Shown one piece after another: positions 18,232 through 27,631 of a stretch of DNA of 64,000 nucleotides (its first letter is position 1; each line of letters opens with the position of its first letter). Location: the NCBI RefSeq assembly GCF_007859755.1, contig NZ_SJPF01000006.1, positions 62,010 through 126,009 of the forward strand, in the 5' to 3' direction. The notes beneath the pieces were generated by a model that worked only from the letters and a program-made list of their open reading frames with translations, did not search any database and had not been told where the DNA came from. This DNA is from Blastopirellula retiformator. GTDB taxonomy: Bacteria > Planctomycetota > Planctomycetia > Pirellulales > Pirellulaceae. The translations under genes and the position numbers were made by a program.

Positions 18232-19404
18232 CTACCGAAACCGCCGCGACGCGCCTTTCACATTCTGCGTGCGATACTGTCCCGGCGTTTGGCCCAGTTC
18301 GCGTTTGAAGACCACGCTCATGTATTCCGGGTGATCGTAGCCGGCGAGGGTGGCGATCCGTTCGAGCGGCAGGTCGGTTTCGCGGAGGAGTTGCCGCACT
18401 CGTTTCAGCTGGACGGCGCGGATTTCGGACTGCGGCGAACGGCCGATGTATTTGCGGAAGCGACGCTCGAGAATGCTGCGCGAGACCGGGACCTGCTTCA
18501 GCACATCTTCGACCGAGATACCGTCGCACGCGTGTTGGCGAATGTACTTCACCGCCGAGGCGACCAACGGATCATCGATCGCCAGCACGTCGGTCGATTG
18601 GCGGGTCACCACGCCGATTGGTTCGATCAGCTTGCTCATCTGCTTCGGCTCTTCGCCGCGCATCAAAGCGTCCAACATCGCCGCCGCTTCGTATCCGATC
18701 CGCTGCGGATTGGGCATGATGCTTGATAGCGGCGGGTCGCAGAGGTCGCAGACCAGCTCGTCATTGTCGACGCCGATCACAGCAATCTCTTCCGGCACCG
18801 CCACGCTGATCCGACGACAAGCGTCCAGCACATGCTGCCCCCGCATGTCGTTACAGGCCATGATCCCAATCGGCCGCGGCAGCGATTCGAGCCAACGGAC
18901 GATCTGGCTTTGTTGTTCGTCCCAGGTTAGCGCAGTCGTCGTGTCCCAGGGAGAGTGATACTGGTGGAAGTCGAAGCCGGCCTTCGTGACAACCGCCTTG
19001 AACCCCTCCTGACGGCGGGTCGACCAATTATGTCCTGTAAATCCGCAGAAGGCGAAATGGCGAAAACCCCTCTCTAGAAGGTGCTGGGCGCCCATCTTGC
19101 CGACCGCTTCATGATTGGTGCCGATCTGCGGCAATCCCTGATTGCCGTAGATGTCGGTCAGGTCGACCGTCGGAATCTTCAGGGCGCGAAGTTTCTCAGC
19201 CAGACTCGGCGTTGTCGACCGGGTGATGATGCCATCCCCTTCCCATTTCTCCAACCATGCGGGGGGCCGAACAACTAGCTCACGCAGGTCGACGTAGATC
19301 GACCAAGGCTCATTCGCCACGACGTATCGATTAATTCCACGTAAAACCTCTCGTCCGTAGACCAGCGACGTTTCGACAATCAGCATCACGCGGTGACGTT
19401 CCAT
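18232..19404 (-). CDS. XylR-like AraC family transcriptional regulator
   Basis: 390 aa. Residues about 5-270 are a LacI/periplasmic-binding-protein-type sensor (VMLIVETSLVYGREVLRGI; VIGVDNDELVCDLCDPPLSSI; RIGYEAAAMLDALM). Residues about 285-385 are an AraC helix-turn-helix pair (VSRSILERRFRKYIGRSPQSEI and LERIATLAGYDHPEYMSVVFKRELGQTPGQYR). This is the E. coli XylR domain order. It is expected to bind a sugar and control nearby genes, probably the downstream thuA-like gene and perhaps the divergent DUF1549 gene. The ligand is unknown. A paralogue with the same layout lies at 41808-42995. Confidence 0.9.
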   Translation of the reverse strand: MERHRVMLIVETSLVYGREVLRGINRYVVANEPWSIYVDLRELVVRPPAWLEKWEGDGIITRSTTPSLAEKLRALKIPTVDLTDIYGNQGLPQIGTNHEAVGKMGAQHLLERGFRHFAFCGFTGHNWSTRRQEGFKAVVTKAGFDFHQYHSPWDTTTALTWDEQQSQIVRWLESLPRPIGIMACNDMRGQHVLDACRRISVAVPEEIAVIGVDNDELVCDLCDPPLSSIMPNPQRIGYEAAAMLDALMRGEEPKQMSKLIEPIGVVTRQSTDVLAIDDPLVASAVKYIRQHACDGISVEDVLKQVPVSRSILERRFRKYIGRSPQSEIRAVQLKRVRQLLRETDLPLERIATLAGYDHPEYMSVVFKRELGQTPGQYRTQNVKGASRRFR

Positions 19405-19733
19405 GGAGCGTAACAGTTCTCAAGAATCAGCAATGGAAAGAATCTCAAACCGCCAATTATGAACCACGCTGGCAGGCATACGCAATGCGATATTGAGATA
19501 GGGAACCCTTTTTTGGGTCTACATTGCCGTTTTTTCCACTTTTCGCGGCCGCGGCAGAACCGTCGCCTGCAAAACTTCTCAATTTCGGATTTCGAAAACT
19601 CATTGAATCGAAACGCTCAAACAGGAAGAATTAGATCATGACGTGACCATCCATTGTCCCTTCTGATGATTTCGTCATCCCTGCCTAACGAGAATTCCTG
19701 CCGATCACACGTCCTTTCTGACGTTTCCGGAGC
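19405..19733. other. Divergent intergenic region
   Basis: 329 bp between the XylR-like gene and the DUF1549 gene, which face away from each other. It must hold both promoters. A short acccttttttgggt hairpin near 19505 is visible; no reading frame or REP was found. Confidence 0.45.
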
Positions 19734-22148
19734 ATGCAATTGAGACGTTTTATCCCCAAGCTCATCTTGCCGTTGGTTTGTCTTTCGGCGCTTAGCGCAA
19801 CCAGCTATGGCCAAGACGAAGTTGATTACGCGCGTGACATTCAACCGCTGCTAGCGAAACGATGTTACTCCTGTCATGGCCCCGGCGAGGGCGAATCGGG
19901 ATTGCAGATCGACACCCGCGAAGGTGCGCTGTCCGAAGCCGACTCGGGCATGGCCGCGATCGTGCCGGGCAAACCGGACGAAAGCGAATTGCTGCGCCGC
20001 GTCATGTCGACCGACGAATTTGAAGTGATGCCGCCGGAAGGCAAGCCGCTGAAAAAGGAAGAGATTGATCTGCTGCGTCAATGGATCAGCGAAGGCGCCG
20101 AGTGGAAGAAGCACTGGGCGTTTGAAAAGCCGGAACCGCATACTCCGCCCGAAGTGAAGCACGCCGATCTGGTCGAAAACCCAATCGACAACTTTGTGCT
20201 CAATCGCTTGGAGAAGAACGGTCTCGAGCCGAACCCCAAAGCGAATCGTCGCACGCTGATCCGTCGCGCCTACTACGACATAACTGGCCTGCCGCCGAGC
20301 TATGAAAAGATCGAAGCGTTCGCCGCGGACGAGTCGCCCGACGCCTATGAGAAGCTCGTCGATCGTTTGCTGGCGATGCCGCAATACGGCGAACGTTGGG
20401 GGCGTCACTGGCTCGACCTGGTCCGTTTCGCCGAAACCAACAGCTTCGAGCGCGACGGCGACAAGCCTGACGCTTGGAAGTATCGCGACTACGTCATTCG
20501 TTCGCTCAACGAAGACAAACCGTACGATCAGTTTTTGATCGAACAGTTGGCAGGCGACGAGTTGCCGAACGCCACGCCCGAATCGATCATCGCGACCGGC
20601 TACTATCGCTTGGGCGTGTGGGACGACGAACCTGCCGACCCGCTGCAAGGCGAATACGATCACTACGATGACCTGGTGAACACCACCGGCAAGGCGATGT
20701 TGGGCCTAACGATCAACTGCTCGCGGTGCCACGATCACAAGATCGACCCGATTCCGCAGGCCGACTACTACAAGCTGGTCGCCCTGATGCGCGACGTCGC
20801 TCCGTATGGCGCCCGCGGCAACATCTCCAATAGCCGCCGCGAGGTCACCTCGGACGAAGTTCGCAAGCAGCATGAAGCGGCCGATCGGAAGATCGGCGAC
20901 GTGCAAGGTCGACTCGACGACATCTATCGTCAGCTGGTCGACAAGTTGCCGGAAGATCAGCGGCGAGACGCTCGCAACCCGAAGAAGCGTCGTGAGTTCG
21001 CGAAGAAGATCGACGAGCTGCTCCCGGCGCAAAGCGAACAATACGCCAAGCTGCGGGAGGAACTGCAAGCCGCTCGCAACGAGAAGAACAAGCTGCCGCC
21101 GCGTCAATTTGCGATGGCGGTCAACAAGGCGCTCAATCCGCCGCCGTCGACCCACATCATGATGCGAGGCAACCCGCACGTGCCGGGCGACGAAGTGCAG
21201 CCGGGCTTCCCGGAGATCTTCGACGCGCCGGAACCGGAGATTGTTCCGCCGGCCGATGGCGAAACCTCGGGGCGTCGTTTGGCGCTGGCCAAATGGATCG
21301 CTTCGCCAGACAACATGCTGACGTCGCGGGTGATGGTCAATCGCTTCTGGCAACATCACTTCGGCCGCGGCATCGTCCGCTCGACCGACAACTTCGGCCA
21401 GCTCGGCAACCAGCCGACCCATCCGAAGCTGCTCGACTGGCTGGCTCTCGAGTTCGTCGATAGCGGCTGGAGCATGAAGAAAATGCACAAGCTGATCATG
21501 ATGTCGCACACCTATCAGATGTCGTCGGCCGGTACCGCAGAAGGCCTGGCGAAAGATCCGGCGAACGATCTGATGTGGCGTCACGACATGCGTCGTCTGT
21601 CGGCCGAAGAGATTTACGACTCGTTGCTGGTCGCCAACGGCACCTTCAATGACAAGATGTATGGGCCCAGCTACTACCCGAAAGTTTCGGACGAAGTGAA
21701 AGCGGGTCAGTCGCAGCCGGGCTCGGGTTGGCACGACTCGTCGGAAGAAGAACGTGATCGCCGCGCGATTTACATCTTCGTCAAGCGTTCGCTGATTCCG
21801 CCGATGCTGGCCAACTACGACTTCCCCGAAACCGACGCTTTGTGCCCAGAACGTTTCGCCACGACGCAGCCGGCCCAGGCGCTGGGGATGCTAAATGGCG
21901 CGTTCCTGAATGAGCAAGCCAAAGAGTTTGGCGACGTGTTGCGGAAGGTAGCCCCGGGCGACGTGCGTCAGCAAGTTGCGTTATCGATTGAAAAAGGACT
22001 GGGACGTGCGGCGACCGAAGCCGACATCCAATCTGGCGAACAATTGATCGCCAAGCTGAAAGAGAAGCATTCGTTGAGCGACGATCGAGCCCTTGATCTC
22101 TACTGCTTGATGGTGCTGAACTTGAACGAATTCATTTTTATTGACTAG
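19734..22148 (+). CDS. Cytochrome c/DUF1549/DUF1553 (PSCyt1-PSCyt2-PSD1) protein
   Basis: 804 aa. A signal peptide ends near SYGQ. A haem-binding CYSCH at residues 44-48 belongs to the PSCyt1 cytochrome domain. DUF1549 (PSCyt2) spans about 150-350 (RRAYYDITGLPPS, GERWGRHWLDLVRFAETN, a second haem motif CSRCH). DUF1553 (PSD1) covers about 510-770 (RLALAKWIASPDN, MVNRFWQHHFGRGIVRSTDNFG). The coiled region about 380-450 is charged. Such proteins are abundant in planctomycetes and almost always sit beside a DUF1501 gene, as here (66 nt). Likely periplasmic; the reaction is not established. Confidence 0.9.
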   Translation: MQLRRFIPKLILPLVCLSALSATSYGQDEVDYARDIQPLLAKRCYSCHGPGEGESGLQIDTREGALSEADSGMAAIVPGKPDESELLRRVMSTDEFEVMPPEGKPLKKEEIDLLRQWISEGAEWKKHWAFEKPEPHTPPEVKHADLVENPIDNFVLNRLEKNGLEPNPKANRRTLIRRAYYDITGLPPSYEKIEAFAADESPDAYEKLVDRLLAMPQYGERWGRHWLDLVRFAETNSFERDGDKPDAWKYRDYVIRSLNEDKPYDQFLIEQLAGDELPNATPESIIATGYYRLGVWDDEPADPLQGEYDHYDDLVNTTGKAMLGLTINCSRCHDHKIDPIPQADYYKLVALMRDVAPYGARGNISNSRREVTSDEVRKQHEAADRKIGDVQGRLDDIYRQLVDKLPEDQRRDARNPKKRREFAKKIDELLPAQSEQYAKLREELQAARNEKNKLPPRQFAMAVNKALNPPPSTHIMMRGNPHVPGDEVQPGFPEIFDAPEPEIVPPADGETSGRRLALAKWIASPDNMLTSRVMVNRFWQHHFGRGIVRSTDNFGQLGNQPTHPKLLDWLALEFVDSGWSMKKMHKLIMMSHTYQMSSAGTAEGLAKDPANDLMWRHDMRRLSAEEIYDSLLVANGTFNDKMYGPSYYPKVSDEVKAGQSQPGSGWHDSSEEERDRRAIYIFVKRSLIPPMLANYDFPETDALCPERFATTQPAQALGMLNGAFLNEQAKEFGDVLRKVAPGDVRQQVALSIEKGLGRAATEADIQSGEQLIAKLKEKHSLSDDRALDLYCLMVLNLNEFIFID

Positions 22149-22214
22149 CCAAACTGCTTTGCGGCGGCGATCGCTGTGATCGCCGTCACCAACGCAGGAA
22201 GGGAGTGACATACG

Positions 22215-23681
22215 ATGGCCAATTCATCACACGGCGACTTTTGCGGTCGGACGCGGCGCGAGTTCCTTTGGGAAGCAGGCGGTAAGTTTACCGGCCTCGC
22301 CCTGACGTCGATGCTGGCGCAAGATGGCTTCCTGACGAGCCAAGCGATGGGCTCGGAGTCGGGCAGCACGTTCCGGAACCCGCTGGCGGCGAAGCAACCG
22401 CACTTTCCGGCCAAGGCGAAGAGCGTCATCTTCCTGTTCATGTATGGCGGACCGAGCCACATGGACACATTCGATTACAAGCCGAAGCTGTATCCGCTGG
22501 ATGGCAAGACCGTGCCGGTGAAAACCAAAGGTCGCGGCGGCGCCAAGAACAAAGGTCGCGTCGTTGGTCCGAAGTGGAAATTCAAGCAATATGGCGAGTC
22601 GGGGCAGTGGGTCTCGGACCTCTTCCCGAACCTGGCCACGTGCGTCGACGACATCGCTTTCCTGAAGTCGATGACCGCCGAATCGCCGATCCACGGCTCG
22701 GCCATGTTGAACATGAACTCGGGACGCATCCTCAGCGGTTTCCCCTGCATGGGTTCGTGGGTTAACTACGGCTTGGGCAGCGTCAACGAAAACCTGCCGG
22801 GGCACGTGGTGATGCTTGATCCGACCGGTGGTCCGATCAGCGGCGCCAAGAACTGGTCGAGCGGCTTCATGCCGGCGACCTATCAAGGCTCGATCTTCCG
22901 CTCGAAGGGAGCGCCGATCATCGACCTGAAGCCGCCGCAAGGGATCACCCGCGACATGCAGCGCGACATCCTCGACACGCTGAAGGATTCGAACGATCGC
23001 CACCTGGCGTCGCGCGTCGACAACACCGACCTGGCGGCTCGCATCGCCAGCTACGAGTTGGCCTACAAGATGCAAGAGTCAGCGCCGGAAGCGGTTGATT
23101 TTGCCGACGAGACCGACGACACCCGCAAGCTGTACGGCTTGGACGATCCGCAAACCGAGGAATTCGGCCGCCGCTGCTTGATGGCTCGCCGTCTGGTTCA
23201 GCGGGGCGTGCGTTTCGTGCAGCTCTACTCGGGCGGTCACCACAACGACAACAACTGGGACGCCCACGGCGACCTGGAGAAGAACCACAACCGGCATGCC
23301 GGTCGTACCGACAAGCCGATCGCCGGTCTGTTGAAGGACCTGAAGCGAACCGGCCTGCTGGACGAAACGCTGGTGATCTGGGGTGGTGAGTTCGGTCGCC
23401 AACCGACGGCCGAATATGCCGAAGGAACCGGCCGCGATCACAACTCGTACGGTTTCACCATGTGGATGGCTGGCGGCGGGATCAAAGGGGGCGTCTCGGT
23501 CGGGGCCACCGACGAACTGGGCGCCGAAGCGGTCGAACGCCCGCTGAAGGTGAAAGACATGCATGCGACGGTCCTACATCAGCTGGGTCTCGATCCCAAT
23601 CATTTGAGCTACTTCTACAGCGGCCTGGATCAGAAGCTGGTCGGCGTCGAACATGTCGATCCGATTCACGAGATCGTCTAA
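22215..23681 (+). CDS. DUF1501 protein (Tat-exported, sulfatase-like fold)
   Basis: 488 aa. The leader has a twin-arginine motif (TRREFLWEAGG) followed by a hydrophobic stretch, so Tat export is likely. DUF1501 features include FLFMYGGPSHMDTFDYKP near 73-90, SPIHGSAMLNMNSG near 157 and DETLVIWGGEFGRQPTAE near 382, characteristic of the alkaline-phosphatase-like superfamily. AAGGGAG precedes the ATG. It is paired with the DUF1549/DUF1553 gene upstream, and a strong terminator follows, so the two form a bicistronic unit. The substrate is unknown. Confidence 0.9.
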   Translation: MANSSHGDFCGRTRREFLWEAGGKFTGLALTSMLAQDGFLTSQAMGSESGSTFRNPLAAKQPHFPAKAKSVIFLFMYGGPSHMDTFDYKPKLYPLDGKTVPVKTKGRGGAKNKGRVVGPKWKFKQYGESGQWVSDLFPNLATCVDDIAFLKSMTAESPIHGSAMLNMNSGRILSGFPCMGSWVNYGLGSVNENLPGHVVMLDPTGGPISGAKNWSSGFMPATYQGSIFRSKGAPIIDLKPPQGITRDMQRDILDTLKDSNDRHLASRVDNTDLAARIASYELAYKMQESAPEAVDFADETDDTRKLYGLDDPQTEEFGRRCLMARRLVQRGVRFVQLYSGGHHNDNNWDAHGDLEKNHNRHAGRTDKPIAGLLKDLKRTGLLDETLVIWGGEFGRQPTAEYAEGTGRDHNSYGFTMWMAGGGIKGGVSVGATDELGAEAVERPLKVKDMHATVLHQLGLDPNHLSYFYSGLDQKLVGVEHVDPIHEIV

Positions 23682-23709
23682 AACCCAACTTCAATATCGA
23701 AGCAGCGCG

Positions 23710-23743
23710 AGAGCTGGCCCGCTGGGCCAGCTCTCTTTTTTTG
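23710..23743 (+). terminator. Strong intrinsic terminator after the DUF1501 gene
   Basis: Perfect 12-bp stem (gagagctggccc/gggccagctctc) with a 3-nt loop followed by seven T residues. Confidence 0.93.
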
Positions 23744-23882
23744 CAAATAGCGTCCCATTTTTTGCAAATGCGCGGTTCCTGGCCTCCGCCGTCGGCCCCT
23801 CCTCTCCCTACATTCGTGGTAGGAATGTTAGAATTAAATCTGCAACTTTGGGCGGAAGGATTTCGATTCAGGAGGCAGGACG

Positions 23883-25472
23883 ATGGGCACGACCGTAGAT
23901 CTCACCCCGTATGGCATTAGTGTCGCGGATGTACGCCGCAATCTAGCCCCTTCGCGGCTTTATGAAGAAGCGATTCGCAACGACGAAAAGGCGGCCATCG
24001 CTGATTCCGGCGCCCTGATCGCCTACTCTGGCGTCAAAACCGGACGCTCTCCTCATGACAAGCGAATCGTCCGCTCTGACGAATCGGCCGACGAAATCTG
24101 GTGGGGTTCGATCAATATCCAGATCGACGAAGCGACCTACGAGATCAACCTGGAGCGGGCCAAGGACTACCTCAACACCCGCAAGGCGCTCTATGTCATC
24201 GACGCCTTCGCCGGCTGGGATCCGAAGTATCGGCTGAAAGTCCGCGTCATCTGCTCGCGTCCGTACCATGCTCTCTTCATGCACACGATGCTGATTCGCC
24301 CAACGCCGGAAGAACTGGCCGAGTTCGGCGAACCGGAGGTGGTGATCTACAACGCTGGGCAGTTTCCGGCCAATCAACACACGCCGGGGATGACGTCCAA
24401 GACGAGCGTCGACGTTAGCCTTGAAAAACGCGAAATGGTCATCCTGGGTACCGAATACGCCGGCGAAATGAAAAAGGGCGTCTTCACCATGATGAACTAC
24501 TACATGCCGAAAGTCGGCGTGTTGTCGATGCATTGCTCGGCGACGACCGACCCCAAGTCGGGGCACAGTTCGGTGTTGTTTGGCCTCTCGGGCACCGGCA
24601 AGACGACCTTGTCGGCCGATCCCAAACGGCAGTTGATCGGCGACGACGAACATTGCTGGTCGGATGACGGCATCTTCAATATCGAAGGGGGCTGCTACGC
24701 CAAGGCGATCGATCTGGCGCCCGATTCCGAGCCCGAGATCTTCCAGGCCCTCCGCTTTGGCGCAGTGCTGGAAAACGTCGTCTACGACGAAGACGATCAC
24801 CATGTCGACTTTAGCAATACCAGCATCACGCAAAACACCCGCGGCGCCTATCCGATCGAGTTCATTCGCAACGCCAAGATCCCCTGCGTGGCCGGGCATC
24901 CAAGCGACGTGATCTTCTTGACCTGCGACGCGTTCGGCGTGTTGCCTCCGGTCAGTCGGCTGACGCCGGAACAAGCGATGTACCACTTCATCAGCGGCTA
25001 CACCGCCAAAGTCGCCGGCACCGAAATGGGCATCACCGAACCGCAGGCGACCTTCAGTCCCTGCTTTGGCGGTCCCTTCCTGGTCTGGCACCCCGGCAAA
25101 TACGCTGAGCTGCTGGCCGAGAAAATGGCGAAGCACAACGCCAAGGTCTGGCTGGTCAACACTGGCTGGGCTGGCGGCGGTTATGGCGTTGGCTCTCGCT
25201 TCAAGCTGAGCTACACCCGCGCGATCATCGACGCGATCCATGCCGGCACGCTGAGCGACAGCCCCACCGAGACCGATCCCTACTTCGGCCTCGAGATGAT
25301 CACCGCCGTCCCCGGCGTCCCCGGCGAACTGCTGGTTCCCAAGACCAGCTGGCCTGATTCGGCCTCCTACGCCGCCGCCGCGCAAAAACTGGCGAATCTG
25401 TTCACGGACAATTTCCAGAAGTACGCTGGCGGCGTCAGCGAGGCCGTCCTCAACGCGGGCCCTATCAAATAA
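23883..25472 (+). CDS. pckA: Phosphoenolpyruvate carboxykinase (ATP)
   Basis: 529 aa, the usual size. It interconverts oxaloacetate plus ATP with PEP, CO2 and ADP. The kinase P-loop is GLSGTGKTTLSADPKR near 237-252, the metal/ATP site DDEHCWSDDGIFNIEGGCYAK near 258-278, and YSGVKTGRSPHDKRIV near 48-63 is the substrate-binding region. GGYTAK-type and WLVNTGWAGG motifs are also present. AGGAGG lies 8 nt before the ATG, a strong ribosome site. It sits alone between two terminators. It would control gluconeogenic carbon flow alongside KorAB. Confidence 0.96.
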   Translation: MGTTVDLTPYGISVADVRRNLAPSRLYEEAIRNDEKAAIADSGALIAYSGVKTGRSPHDKRIVRSDESADEIWWGSINIQIDEATYEINLERAKDYLNTRKALYVIDAFAGWDPKYRLKVRVICSRPYHALFMHTMLIRPTPEELAEFGEPEVVIYNAGQFPANQHTPGMTSKTSVDVSLEKREMVILGTEYAGEMKKGVFTMMNYYMPKVGVLSMHCSATTDPKSGHSSVLFGLSGTGKTTLSADPKRQLIGDDEHCWSDDGIFNIEGGCYAKAIDLAPDSEPEIFQALRFGAVLENVVYDEDDHHVDFSNTSITQNTRGAYPIEFIRNAKIPCVAGHPSDVIFLTCDAFGVLPPVSRLTPEQAMYHFISGYTAKVAGTEMGITEPQATFSPCFGGPFLVWHPGKYAELLAEKMAKHNAKVWLVNTGWAGGGYGVGSRFKLSYTRAIIDAIHAGTLSDSPTETDPYFGLEMITAVPGVPGELLVPKTSWPDSASYAAAAQKLANLFTDNFQKYAGGVSEAVLNAGPIK

Positions 25473-25502
25473 CGACAAATCGAAAATTCCGATGATTCGA
25501 GT

Positions 25503-25531
25503 AGGCCGCCAACGACTTGGCGGCCTTTCTT
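25503..25531 (+). terminator. Intrinsic terminator after pckA
   Basis: Perfect 10-bp stem aggccgccaa/ttggcggcct with a 4-nt loop and TTCTT tail, about 30 nt after the stop codon. Confidence 0.9.
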
Positions 25532-25722
25532 GCGCAGTGCCCCTTATCTGCGACAAGCGGCCCACGCCGTGGCGCAGCATGTTCCAGGAGTGCAACGCGT
25601 TCGCAATCGCATCGTTGTGCTCGAAACCGCACATCCGGCTGCCTGATAAGTCGCCCCATCAGGTAGTCGAATTTGGGCTGGATGCGTACCTTCAAACGCA
25701 TCCAGCCTTTTTTCTTTTCTTG
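25532..25722 (+). ncRNA. Candidate small RNA between two terminators (tentative)
   Basis: This stretch lies downstream of the pckA terminator, encodes no convincing protein, and ends in its own terminator at 25676-25722. It contains several local stems (cgcag/ctgcg; gcaacg/cgttgt; cctgat/atcagg). A terminator with no gene in front of it suggests a short transcript. No known RNA family was recognised. Confidence 0.3.
25676..25722 (+). terminator. Strong orphan intrinsic terminator
   Basis: Perfect 12-bp stem ggctggatgcgt/acgcatccagcc, an 8-nt loop and a TTTTTTCTTTTCTT tail. The nearest upstream gene, pckA, already has its own terminator. Confidence 0.9.
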
Positions 25723-25738
25723 AAGGCCAACACCTCTT

Positions 25739-25927
25739 TGGTTAGCCGCGATAGCTGTTGCGATCGGGGTCGACGAAGTCGGCAGGAAGCATCAGGCCGA
25801 GGCCGATGCTAGAGCGGCGGCAATTGACGCCGTTTGAGCGTGGATAACCTCCGATGTAATTTCGATCTCGGCTCGATGCTTCCGACGGCTGCGCCGCCCC
25901 GATAGCGAGAGCTATCGCGGCTAACCA
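25739..25927. repeat. Inverted REP pair, family B (BIME-like)
   Basis: The left arm tggttagccgcgatagct... and the right arm ...agctatcgcggctaacca are inverted copies, 28 of the outer 31 bases matching, and similarity continues inwards through ggaagcatc. The right unit is itself a hairpin (cgatagc/gctatcg). No reading frame is inside. Confidence 0.75.
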
Positions 25928-25946
25928 TCTCTTGAACGACGCCTTC

Positions 25947-26645
25947 TTACGGTTCCCACCACTTCGGGCAATGGGCCGACAGGTTCATCGCCAGGCGCAA
26001 CACGACCGTCACGATCAGGTAGGACGCGTAAATCATAAACCCAACGAAGAAGTCGACTTCAAAGCAGCCCATCGCCGCCCCAGCCCCAGCGGCGATACAG
26101 ACCGAGACCCAGAGGAGCAGATACGGGAACTCATCTTCGTTGATTCCGACGTACGGAATTACAAACGCGTACAACCCCCACAGCACCGCGAACGCCATCG
26201 AGCAGAGCGCCACGCGGATCCACAAGTCCGTTCCCTGGAACGGCTCCAGCTCATCATTCCGCGCGAACCAATAGGCGCCATAGACAATCGGCAGCGCCAG
26301 CGCGAGCGAGCCGATGATCAGGATCGGCGTCTTCGAGGCGTCCTCCATCGGGCGGACCACGAAGTACGCCAGGGCCAACACCAGCAGCGCCGCGAAGAGC
26401 ACGATCGCCAGGACCGTCGGCGAGAACTTGGCGTCTTCTCGCTTGATCGGTTCAAAGACCAGTCGCCCGGCCGTGTCTTTGACGCCTCCAAACGACTCCT
26501 TCTCATGAATCACGACCTGCTCGTCCATCGCCGGCACGCGGATCGTCTTCTTGCAGCTTGGACAGGGCCCCTCTTTGCCGGCAAATTTCTCGCTGACTTC
26601 GTACCGTTTAAAACAATGGGGACAAGTAACGCGTATTTTGTTCAT
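25947..26645 (-). CDS. Zinc-ribbon membrane protein
   Basis: 232 aa. Residues 1-40 form a zinc-ribbon of the MJ0042 type (CPHC at 9-12 and CPSC near 28). A soluble linker to about 75 is followed by roughly five hydrophobic segments (VLAIVLFAALLVLALAYFVV, IIGSLALALPIVYGAYW, and three more up to residue 220). The N-terminus is probably cytoplasmic. Function unknown. It is divergent from another zinc-ribbon gene (26887) whose N-terminus follows the same pattern, suggesting a related pair. The start is the ATG giving MNKIRVTCPHC. Confidence 0.8.
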   Translation of the reverse strand: MNKIRVTCPHCFKRYEVSEKFAGKEGPCPSCKKTIRVPAMDEQVVIHEKESFGGVKDTAGRLVFEPIKREDAKFSPTVLAIVLFAALLVLALAYFVVRPMEDASKTPILIIGSLALALPIVYGAYWFARNDELEPFQGTDLWIRVALCSMAFAVLWGLYAFVIPYVGINEDEFPYLLLWVSVCIAAGAGAAMGCFEVDFFVGFMIYASYLIVTVVLRLAMNLSAHCPKWWEP

Positions 26646-26886
26646 GAGGGAGAATATTCCGGTCGAGAAAAGCAGGAAAGTCGCTGCGTCTAGTTTGGCG
26701 TCCTACGCCGGCCCGTCAAGCAATGGGAGGGCAAACAACCTTTCGGCCCAACCAATAACGGAAAGACAAGATAAAGTCGTGGCGCTTCTTCATAAATTTG
26801 CGTTACACACACTGGCTACTAAACTAGAATATGCGGCAAAAAGCGGCCTCAGATCGATTGCCGCGGTTGTTTGCGATGAGGTATAC

Positions 26887-27483
26887 GTGTCTACATCCAA
26901 AGAAAAAGATCTGGTCTTTCTCTGTCCGAACGGACACAAGCTTCACGCCCCGCGTAAGCTGCAAGGACAAGCGGGCCAGTGCCCTCATTGTAACGTGAAA
27001 TTTCGGGTTCCGGTGGTCGATGGCGAAGATCCCACCGTCGGCGGCGACGCCTCGCGGCTCGATTCGTCCGTCGACGTCTCCAACGCGGCCAACAAACTGA
27101 TCGGTCCCAGCCTCAGCAGCATCTTTGACTCCTCCCCGACCGAGGTCGGCACTCGCGACGAAGCCGGCGCCTCCAACGTGCTTGGCCCCAGCGCCTCGCG
27201 CGGGTCGTCCCCCAGCGTCTTCGGCGCCCACAGCAAGCTCTTTCAAGAGTTTCTCCGACTTTGGAGCCTCCGCCGCGCGGGCGCAACGGTCGAAATTCAC
27301 CTGCCGGAAGGGGAAATCTACGTCCCTGAGTACTTCTCGCCCTCTCGCTCTTCCGCCGAATTTGGCTTCTTCGCCCGTAGTCCCCAGCCGGGCGACTACG
27401 CGATCAATCTGATTCCGTGGCACTGCGTCTGCCGCATCGTGCTGACCGGCATCAAAGAGCTGCCATCCGACTTGGCTGGTTAA
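26887..27483 (+). CDS. Zinc-ribbon-like conserved hypothetical protein
   Basis: 198 aa. The start is taken as the GTG giving MSTSKEKD, preceded by GAGGT at a suitable distance; the frame is open further upstream to 26551 but that part overlaps the divergent promoter region and lacks conserved-looking sequence. Residues 8-45 resemble a zinc ribbon (CPNGH and CPHC), followed by a Ser/Ala-rich linker (50-115) and a compact C-terminal domain (LFQEFLRLWSLRRAGATVEIHL). No signal or membrane segment. Function unknown. Confidence 0.65.
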   Translation: MSTSKEKDLVFLCPNGHKLHAPRKLQGQAGQCPHCNVKFRVPVVDGEDPTVGGDASRLDSSVDVSNAANKLIGPSLSSIFDSSPTEVGTRDEAGASNVLGPSASRGSSPSVFGAHSKLFQEFLRLWSLRRAGATVEIHLPEGEIYVPEYFSPSRSSAEFGFFARSPQPGDYAINLIPWHCVCRIVLTGIKELPSDLAG

Positions 27484-27631
27484 TCGGCGTTGCACTTGTG
27501 CGGTTAACCCCTTAACAGGGTGTATGTTGCGCCGCGATACACGCCTGGGCGAACGCTGCCGGCCACGTTAAAATGGGCCCGCAGAGAAGCAACCCGAGCG
27601 ACGCGACCAATTCGATAGGCGCCAGGTACAG

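Noticed and set aside
23943-25634. A 563-codon reverse frame
   Set aside because: It is antisense to pckA, which has a full set of family motifs and a strong ribosome site.
25532-25722. 6S RNA, SRP RNA or tmRNA
   Set aside because: The structured region lacks the conserved sequences of these RNAs. Only an unnamed candidate small RNA can be supported.
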